Source of the DNA: Solen grandis
Taxonomy: Eukaryota > Mollusca > Bivalvia > Adapedonta > Solenidae
Assembly (NCBI GenBank): GCA_021229015.1
Contig: CM037780.1
Span: 62,181,323-62,245,322, forward strand
Reading direction: 5' to 3'
DNA: 64,000 nucleotides
The notes beneath the pieces were generated by a model. It was given only the letters and a program-made list of their open reading frames with translations. It ran no database searches and had not been told where the DNA came from. Below are positions 57,014-64,000 of the stretch, piece after piece. The first letter of the stretch is position 1, and each line of letters starts with the position of its first letter. The translations under genes were made by a program, and so were the position numbers.

Positions 57014-57425
57014 TGAGTTAAGGCCCGGTCACACCGCCCGAACTTTGTTGGAGCGTTCCTTGAACGGTAGGGAGAGGGGACCGAATTTCGACAACGCTCG
57101 TCACCGCGCACAAAATGGGAAAACATCGAAAACACGGGCGTTGTCTTAGTGGTGCAACCGTTGAAGCCGGTGTTGCTGTAGCGTTGGCTTAACGGTAGCG
57201 AGCGTTGGTTTAGCGGTAACGCGAGCCTTGATAAAGCGGCGTTCTGCGCATGCGGGCGTTGGCTTGGCGGGGGTTTAAAGTTGGTTTTACGGCATACCGC
57301 TTTTGACTACGGAGCTGAACGGATCGCTCAGCTCCACCATCATGGACTGTATGACAAGCTGATGGTGGAGCTGAGCGATCCGTTCAGCTCCGTAGTCAAA
57401 AGCGGTATGCCGCTAAACCAACTTT
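57014..57425. repeat. GC-rich block ending in a 66-bp-arm hairpin
   Basis: It begins AAGGCCCGGTCACACCGCCC and has several GCGTTGG(C/T)TTA-type repeats. It ends in an inverted repeat: arms 57277-57342 and 57360-57425 match at 64 of 66 positions with a 17-nt loop. It is much more GC-rich than the flanks. Confidence 0.85.
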
Positions 57426-57659
57426 AATAATTTAATAGGAGTTTGTATACGTATACACCCTCACAATTTTTCGAAAGCATTTCAGTAAAAGTTAGACTAA
57501 CAAGAGGGCCATATGACCGATTCAAATATCAGCTATGAGGTGATCATACATGCCAAAAGAAATTTAATTCTAACCAATGGCAATCTCATTAATATCATAT
57601 CCTGTGAATAAATTGTATCATTATGGAGGTCCAACGCCTGTGAGTGAAGGTACATACAG

Positions 57660-57772
57660 ATGACAAGACAGTTCAATAATACGAGACATTTCAAGAATGC
57701 AAGGCATTTCAAGAATAAACGAAATTTCAAGAATTCAATTCATTTCACGAATACAAGATATTTCAACAAGAC
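57660..57772 (+). repeat. 18-bp satellite fragment (AAGAATACAAGACATTTC)
   Basis: Five to six diverged units, separated from the main array at 58651-58990 by the repeat at 57775-58650. Confidence 0.8.
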
Positions 57773-57774
57773 GG

Positions 57775-58650
57775 CCATTCATTTCTTTCTATTGCCAATG
57801 AAACCAGAGGTCTACAATGACTCAGGTTTATTTTAGCAACTTTTGTGAAGGTTCACCCAAGGATTATCCCTGCCAAGTTTAATCAAATACCGTCCAGCAG
57901 TTTCAGAGGAGATATCGTTTAAAGGTTTCAATATATATAAGGTAAATTAGCCGTGCCTATGGCGGCCATGCTTTTTTACGGATCGGAATAATTTTAGCAA
58001 TCTTGGTAGATGGTTACCCTAGGAACATCTGTACCAAAACATTGTGAAATCTAGCCAGTAGTTTTGAAGAGGAAGACTTTTGGAGTTATCATATTTTTTT
58101 CATTCCGTTGCCATGGCAACCAGAGTTCGATATGGATCAAGTTTATTTTAGCAACTTTGTGACGATTCACCCAAGAATCATCCCTGCCAAGTTTAATCAA
58201 ATTCTGCCCAGCGGTTCCAGAGAAGAGGTCATTTAAATGTTTCACTATATACATATAGGGCAAATTAGCCCCGCCCCTGTCGGCCAGGTTTTTTTACGGA
58301 TCGGAATAATTTTTGTAATCTTGGTAGATGGTTAACCAAGGAACATCTGTACTAAAACATTGTGAAATCTGGCCAGTAGTTTTGATAAAAAAAGATTTTT
58401 TAAGTTATCATATTTTTTTCTTTCCGTTGCCGTGGCAACCAGAGTTCTACATGGATCAAGTTTATTTAGCAACTTTTGTGAAGGTTCACCCAAAGATCAT
58501 CCCTGCCAAGTTTAATCAAATTCTGCCCAGCGGTTTCAGAGAAGATGTCGTTTAAAGCAAACTGTTGACGACGCACAACGGACGACGCACGACGGATGCA
58601 GGGTGATCCTAATAGTTCGCCATGAGCACGTTGTGCTCAGGTGAGCTATA
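57775..58650 (+). repeat. dispersed bivalve-type repeat, copy 3
   Basis: Two to three ~300-bp internal units (GTTGCCATGGCAACCAGAGT, CATCCCTGCCAAGTTTAATC, GATCGGAATAATTTT) end in GTTGACGACGC, then GAGCACGTTGTGCTCAGGTG. The terminal block is the same as in copies 1 and 2. Confidence 0.75.
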
Positions 58651-58990
58651 AATACATTTTCAAGAATACAAGGATGTCAAGAATACAAGACATTTCAAGA
58701 ATACAAGGTATTTCAAGAATACAAGACACTTCAAGAATACAAGACATTTCAAGAATACAAGACCTTTTAAGAATTCCATTCATTTCACGAATAAAAGACA
58801 TTTTAAGAATACAAGACATTTCAAGAATACAAGACATTTCAAGAATACAATTCAATTCAAGAATACAAGACATTTCAAGAATACAAGACATTTCAAGAAT
58901 ACAAGTCAATTCAAGAATACAAGACATTTCAAGAATACAAGTCAATTCAAGAATACAAGACATTTCAAGAATACAAGACATTTCACGATC
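58651..58990 (+). repeat. 18-bp satellite array
   Basis: About nineteen units of AAGAATACAAGACATTTC with variants (CAATTC, CATTCA). Because 18 is a multiple of three, both strands stay open (SRIQDI on plus, ILEMSC on minus). I do not call a protein. Confidence 0.92.
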
Positions 58991-59910
58991 TATTATTAAG
59001 CTAAGAACAAAAAGCATGAATACGACATAAACTGGTCCCACAAAAATGTAAACATAATTGAGAAATAAATATTACATGACCACATTAATAGGGTATCAAT
59101 CAAATCGCATGCACATGCCATAAATATATATATTCAAGGAAACATGATGACATTTACATTTCAAATTTATATACACACATGATATGTATTTACGGATTCA
59201 TACATGAACACACTGTTTTATAACACAGAAGTATAAACAACTCACAATGATAAATTTCTTTGTCGAATAAAATATCGTGAGTAAAAACCTAAGACAAAAT
59301 AGAACTCAACGAGAAATAATCAACTTAATCGTAGCATGCAACTGCTTTGAAGACCCAAAATTTAACTCCTATTTTGTTCTTGTAGAAGAAAAGGAATGAT
59401 GATTGATGTTTTGTTGTTGTTGTTGTTGTTGTTGATGATGATGATGATTTGTATGTGCTGATATTGATGAAGGTGATGATTGATCGTGTGGATGATGGTA
59501 AATCCATATATACATAAGTCTTATTTTATAAGTATATAACTAAAACCTACAGTCACTATCTATAAAAATGTGAATTTCCTACCTTCTGTGGAAAAAAAAT
59601 TACTAAGATTTACTTGCCTTCCCCCTTTTTACCGACAATCACATATGTCACAGTTTAAAACTATCCTATTTTAAACATATCCGTGAAAAATATGATTTGG
59701 GGGAAAATGTGCTTCTAAAGTCCACTAACGAGTCCATCATTTTTACCCGGGATATCCGTGCAGATATAGGATAGCATAAAAAGTGATTAACTGATTTACC
59801 ACATGTAGTAATTAACCATTTGTTTCATTGATTTTGATACATCTCACCGCTTAACGATACGTACTTTCACCAAAAAAAACTTCTATCTTGAACGCATTTG
59901 AAGATTATTT
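58991..59910. other. no gene; trinucleotide repeats
   Basis: (GTT)n and (GAT)n runs at about 59410-59450. No supported coding sequence. Confidence 0.5.
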
Positions 59911-60184
59911 TTGTTGTTGTTGTTGTTGTTGTTGTTGTAGTATTGGGGTTTACCGTCGCTGCGATAGTATTTCAATCTTACAGCGACGTCCAGCTAATTA
60001 CAGGTGGAGGAAGACCCGAAGTACACATAGGTACCCGGGTAGAACCGACCGACCTACCGCAAGCCAGCTGGAAGGCTTCCTCACATGAAAAATCCGAAGT
60101 CCCTACCAGGATTCGAACCCACAGCGGTGAGGGGCTGAGAGATTTGTAGTCCACGACTGTAACCGCTCGGTCACGGCGGCCCCC
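59911..60184 (-). repeat. tRNA-derived SINE, CAA-tail family, complete
   Basis: On the minus strand a Leu/Ser-tRNA-like head (GCCGTGACCGAGCGGTTAC with A box, then a long variable-arm-like stretch, GTGGGTTCGAATCC as B box) is followed by the body and a (CAA)n tail at 59911-59938. Confidence 0.9.
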
Positions 60185-60912
60185 GATTATTTTTTGTCAA
60201 AGTGTAGAACAAAGTTAAAGAATATCATTATGGACACGTACATATATGTTATAAATGAAATTAATACATTAGGTATCATAAAAGAAAAAAAAAGCCGATA
60301 TCGGGGGTAATAGTTTTCTACCCGGGTAACAGCAATAGTTTAATCCATCGTCACTAGTATCGATACCTGTGTATATTTTTTTTTATTCTCCAAAAGCGTC
60401 TCAATTACACGTATATGAATAATGATTATTTATTCCTAATTCACATTCGTCGCGGCAGCCGTTTGGTCTAAAGTTTCTTCGATCATTTGCAATTTTAAGG
60501 CTGATGCAGAATCCTATAGGAGTCATATATGTTAGGGTAGCCGCACGGCATAGTTCAGATTTGTGGGGACCGAAAACCTGCGGCATCCGTACGGCCTTTT
60601 AATTGTGACGCAGTTGCTGTACGGCGTCCCTGCGGAGGTCGTAGGGTGACCATACGTTCGTTACACTGCAGACATATGCTCGTTACGATATTTTGTTAAA
60701 GTTCCTGTCCTCTTATGTATGCTATTAATAATAATAATATTAATAAAGACACTGATATGTTCCAAAACTAAAATATACTAGCCACTCAATGATAATTTTT
60801 TAATGATTTTTACCATCTGTAACTTACGTTCTGATTTTTTTTGCCCCCACCCCCTCATTTTTTCTCTCCATCTCTCCCTAAAAGCGAAATAAATACCGTT
60901 TATTACAGTTTA
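60185..60912. other. unassigned, GC-richer patch
   Basis: 60440-60660 has repeated CCGTACGGC / GCCGCACGGC-like words, perhaps an old repeat. No coding assignment. Confidence 0.3.
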
Positions 60913-61165
60913 TTGTTTGTTTTGTGTTAACATCTCACCTACAGAACGAATCATTTTGACAGATATAGTACTGGATAAATACGATAACACGCAGTAGACA
61001 ACTGGCAAGATACCACACTCTGACACAGTATCTTGACACAGGCCTAACCAGTCCTTGAACCTCTATAATCTTGGGAGCATTATCAGTACAATTTTAACTT
61101 TAGTATGACGCGTCTTTGGATCAAACTCATAACCACTATGATTTGGTGTGAAAGCGCTAATAACT
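60913..61165 (-). repeat. degenerate SINE, (ACAA)n-tail family
   Basis: It keeps the order of the family body (AACATCTCACC, GACAGATATAGTACTG, GATACCACAC, CTTGACAC, CCAGTCCTTG) with many changes. It ends about 285 bp downstream of the dioxygenase stop. Confidence 0.65.
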
Positions 61166-61448
61166 CGGTAACTGGTGGAATGAAATAATAAACATATATT
61201 ATGCTCAGTGTTCAAATTTATGGTGTAAAAACATTACATAGGATGCGTTTTCTTGTCTGAAATATTTCTATTTCCAGATATTGTCGAGGAAAATTGAACA
61301 CTACTGAAAACGTATAACATAATGGTACAAGAAAATCCGGATAAGATTAACAGAAATTCACTGTATATCATGTGAAAATTAGTTTCCACTTCTAATTTGG
61401 AAGTACGTGTTCATGTACAGGTTCCCTTCTTTAATAACGTGTCTATCT

Positions 61449-62384
61449 TTAGTATGTCGCACTGATTCTGTAATTAAGATAATCAATACCAGATATGGGG
61501 TCATATTTATCTGACCCATCCAGACATCTTACAATATAGTCGTTGTCCGGTTGAAGGAAAAACGCCACAGACTGGCGACAATTTCGTTTCCTGAACTCGT
61601 CTACCGGTATCACTACACGATGTTTGGTCGCCACCAGCTGGTCAGCCGTCCATCTCTGCATCAGACTCCCGATATTTACGAGCACAGTGCCGGGAATGGG
61701 CGTGGCAGGAACATAGCCTTTGGAAACACTATTTACCTCCAATCCTCCGATGTTGTCTTGAAACAGAAGGGTTATTGTGCCGTAGTCGGTATGTTCACCA
61801 AGCCGGATCTGTCCGGGTTTGAGATCTGTATCCGGAGGTAACGCTGGGTAGAACAGAGTCCGAAGTGCCGAACTGTTGTTTTTCTTTCCGATATCTTTGT
61901 GGGCATTTCGTAGGAATTGATGTTCGAGACCTAGTCCGACTGACAAGACGTCACACAATCTGTATGCCAGATCTGTGCACCTTTCGAACAATGTGTGACT
62001 GATTTCACGAAACTTGGCTATGTCCTTAAAGTTTTCTGGTTCGTCATTTGGTAAGAAGTTGAAAGACTCTTTGTAATCACCTGGTCTTTCCGGATTGATC
62101 TTTTCCTTACCAATGGATATCCATCCGAAAAATTGACCCGTTTCAAGCGTGTGTTTCTTTTTTTCTTCATCCGGCATTTCGAAAAAGCTTCGTGAAACAG
62201 ACATATAGTCGTCAATTAGAGACTGATCCACACCATGATTCCGTAAATAACAAAATCCGATGGTGCTTAGAGCATCTTTAATCTGCTCCCCAACCTTTTG
62301 TATAGTACCCTCGTTATTTTCATACTCTTTAACACCAATGTTTTGTAAGTCAATCACCGGTATATCTATTTCACTCGAGTCCAT
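61449..62384 (-). CDS. 2-oxoglutarate/Fe(II)-dependent dioxygenase, isopenicillin-N-synthase-like
   Basis: An intact 311-aa single-exon frame. The N-terminal DIOX_N region starts DIPVIDL (residues 7-13) and has TIGFCYLRNHGV (41-52) and FFEMPDEEKKK (67-77). The catalytic 2OG-FeII_Oxy region has the metal triad H198-x-D200 in LGEHTDYGTITLLFQD and H255 in ATKHRVV, with the 2-oxoglutarate-binding R270-x-S272 in RQSVAFF. All key residues are present, so it should be an active, soluble oxygenase that oxidises a small molecule using O2 and 2-oxoglutarate; the substrate cannot be told. It resembles the animal and fungal iron/ascorbate oxidoreductase-like group. The start is the only ATG before the conserved N-terminus. 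The length is normal for the family. No introns, no poly-A tract at the 3' side and no obvious AATAAA within 200 bp were seen, so a retrogene or a naturally intronless gene are both possible. Confidence 0.93.
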   Translation of the reverse strand: MDSSEIDIPVIDLQNIGVKEYENNEGTIQKVGEQIKDALSTIGFCYLRNHGVDQSLIDDYMSVSRSFFEMPDEEKKKHTLETGQFFGWISIGKEKINPERPGDYKESFNFLPNDEPENFKDIAKFREISHTLFERCTDLAYRLCDVLSVGLGLEHQFLRNAHKDIGKKNNSSALRTLFYPALPPDTDLKPGQIRLGEHTDYGTITLLFQDNIGGLEVNSVSKGYVPATPIPGTVLVNIGSLMQRWTADQLVATKHRVVIPVDEFRKRNCRQSVAFFLQPDNDYIVRCLDGSDKYDPISGIDYLNYRISATY

Positions 62385-63395
62385 TTTGTAATAGTTTTAC
62401 GACACAACTTTTATATGTACCTCTTATCGCAGAGCAAATTGAACATCCGAAACACTCACTGCATGCACACTTACTGTTGATACGCAGACAATGCACCTAA
62501 AACGTGATTACACATACGGTATTACTCGTTTGTTTATGTAAGGTACACAGCTTGCCCTGGTGGTATGGGAGAGAGGCCCATCTTCTATCGTCACCACCAA
62601 TCACCAGTCATCCAAATCTTTCAAGTGCTAATCATGTCATCGGATTATCGAGTGGCTACTGTATAGTAAAGAATGATAAAACCGGGATTTGCTTGTGATT
62701 CTGTTTGTGACATTTGACATAGCCACTGGAAAGAAAATAATCCTATAGCAATAAGAAAAGGGCAATGCTTTACCATTCAATGCAGAACTGGGAAGGTGCA
62801 TCATGTAATGTCTTACGAAGGTAGATGCCAGACATGATATTATTGATAATAAATCTTACTGGTATTTATGAGAGATTTATTAATCGGAAAAAAAAATATA
62901 AGAGGTCATTATTTTTGGACTTCTTACACAATAAGTCTAAACAGAAAAATAATCGCGAAGTTACAGGCTTTGAAAAACATGTCAACAATTATCCCAGGAT
63001 CCATCAGAATTAACGCTTTATCTTATAATTGTCGTTGTGACGTCATGATGTTTTCGCCATTAAAATTTTACAACGTTACGTTAAAAACCAAACTCCACAC
63101 ACTGATTTACCTCGCACGCTCACTTAGCAAAAACGTACCCACCTGTTGGTCAATACGTGCCCAAATTAATTATTTTTATGACTGAAATTTGTTTTTAAAG
63201 TATAATAAATATATTTAAATGTTATGTTCATCAGTTAAAGTTATATGTTTTTATATTATTTCATGAATGCCATCAAAAATATTCCATAACATGTTTTAAT
63301 GATAAACACATCAAAATAAAAATGAAATATATTTCATTCATTTAAACTATCATTTATCAGAACTAGAAATGTGAACAGCATAATCAACTCAACTC
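62385..63395. other. upstream region of the dioxygenase gene
   Basis: The promoter should lie here on the minus strand, just right of 62384. No convincing TATA box, CpG cluster or second gene is visible. Confidence 0.4.
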
Positions 63396-63416
63396 AACTC
63401 AACTCAACTTTATTCA
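63396..63416. repeat. (AACTC)n short tandem repeat
   Basis: Four to five AACTC units end at the 5' side of the following SINE region. Confidence 0.85.
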
Positions 63417-63437
63417 GGCAACTCGGCAACAAACATA

Positions 63438-63745
63438 CCCCGGTGGCCGAGTGGTAAGATCGTCCGCCGGGAGCGGTGGTCGTGGGTTCGATCCCCGGCC
63501 GCGACATACCAAAATCGTAGAAAATGGTCTTGTTATAGCTCCCTTGCTTTGGTGCTCAGCATATAACGGTAGTTGCAGAACTGGCTGGCCCAGTGTCAAG
63601 GTAATGTGACTGGGTGTGGTATCATGCCACATGTCTACGGCGTGATACTGCAGTGTGACAGCACTGTATCTGTCTCAAGTAGACATGGTCTCTAAATGAC
63701 TGATATATTGTCGGTAGAACGTTAAACCCAACAAACAAACAAAAC
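63438..63745 (+). repeat. tRNA-derived SINE, (ACAA)n-tail family, complete
   Basis: The head CCCCGGTGGCCGAGTGGTAA has the A box and GTGGGTTCGATCCCCGG the B box. The body GGCCCAGTGTCAAGG, ATCATGCCACATGTC and GTCGGTAGAACGTTAAACCC ends in AACAAACAAACAAAACAAAC. It is the best reference copy of this family here. Confidence 0.92.
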
Positions 63746-63844
63746 AAACATATTAATACACAATTAGTATATCAGTATCAGAGTTAAATATTTTGTCGTT
63801 TATGACGAATTGTATAAAGAAATAATAATAATAATAAAACTTTA

Positions 63845-64000
63845 CAGATTTCTTCCCATTAGAAATGTTCCGACGGTCTCTTCCAATGAATCTATACCAG
63901 AACCATATCTTATGACTTTGGTTTGTCGCGGCAAGGGATCGAACCCACGACCTCCCACTCCCGAGGCGGACGCTCTAACCACTCGGTCACCGGGGACGGT
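63845..64000 (-). repeat. SINE tRNA-like head, cut by the window edge
   Basis: Minus strand from 64000: CCCCGGTGACCGAGTGGTTA, GAGCGTCCGCCTCGGG and GTGGGTTCGATCCC. It is closely related to the head of the (ACAA)n-tail family and may continue past the edge. Confidence 0.75.

Noticed and set aside
58641..59030. 129-residue repeat protein SRIQDI and its antisense counterpart
   Set aside because: Both frames are open only because the 18-bp satellite period is divisible by three; no start context, signal or homology.
63438..63510. tRNA gene on the plus strand (also minus-strand heads at 60112-60184 and 63900-64000)
   Set aside because: Good A and B boxes, but each is followed by a shared SINE body and tail and the stems are imperfect, so these are SINE heads rather than functional tRNA genes.

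Overview
The window looks like nuclear DNA of a lophotrochozoan animal, most likely a bivalve mollusc. The sequence is AT-rich and non-operonic, with split genes, consensus GT-AG splice sites and large introns. It is saturated with repeats I associate with bivalve genomes: tRNA-derived SINEs, a dispersed repeat ending in GAGCACGTTGTGCTCAGGTG, TTAA-flanked MITEs and decayed LINEs. There is one 100-N assembly gap at 43355-43454.

Only a few host genes are supported. (1) Two immunoglobulin-superfamily genes lie in tandem on the minus strand. Gene A has a signal-peptide exon at 10212-10272 and an Ig half-domain exon at about 133-290, and runs off the left edge. Gene B has a signal-peptide exon at 27740-27809, a split Ig domain on exons 15251-15436 and 14269-14343, and a second Ig domain on exon 13452-13709; its 3' end was not located. 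All junctions that can be read are phase 1 and join cleanly, so both genes appear to make secreted or surface Ig proteins. (2) An intact single-exon 2-oxoglutarate/Fe(II) dioxygenase (311 aa) is at 61449-62384, minus strand. (3) A 40-residue Gly/Pro/Ala-rich reading frame at 16248-16370 (minus) is unlike its AT-rich surroundings and is unassigned.

The rest is mobile DNA. The 12.3-kb first intron of gene B (15437-27739) holds a LINE tail, a MULE-type transposase element bounded by CCCAACTGTCCCAC repeats, a decayed tandem array carrying another LINE, SINEs, and an internally deleted copy of a repeat seen again at 51.7-54.0 kb. Upstream of gene B, 28449-32300 is a foldback-like structure: long inverted arms containing minisatellites, enclosing two further TIR elements. 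From 32.9 to 34.1 kb is an element with five 147-148-bp tandem units. A CR1/L2-like LINE (about 38.6-41.4 kb), a LINE with a readable 7-bp target duplication inside a palindromic array (48353-50531), and a hAT transposase pseudogene split by a TTAA MITE (52151-53405) follow. The right end holds a long GC-rich hairpin, an 18-bp satellite, SINEs and the dioxygenase gene.

I see no single new multi-gene system. The items most worth following are the Ig gene pair, the minisatellite-armed foldback structure, the MULE-like element with multiplied terminal motifs, and the layered insertions whose order can be read from the sequence.
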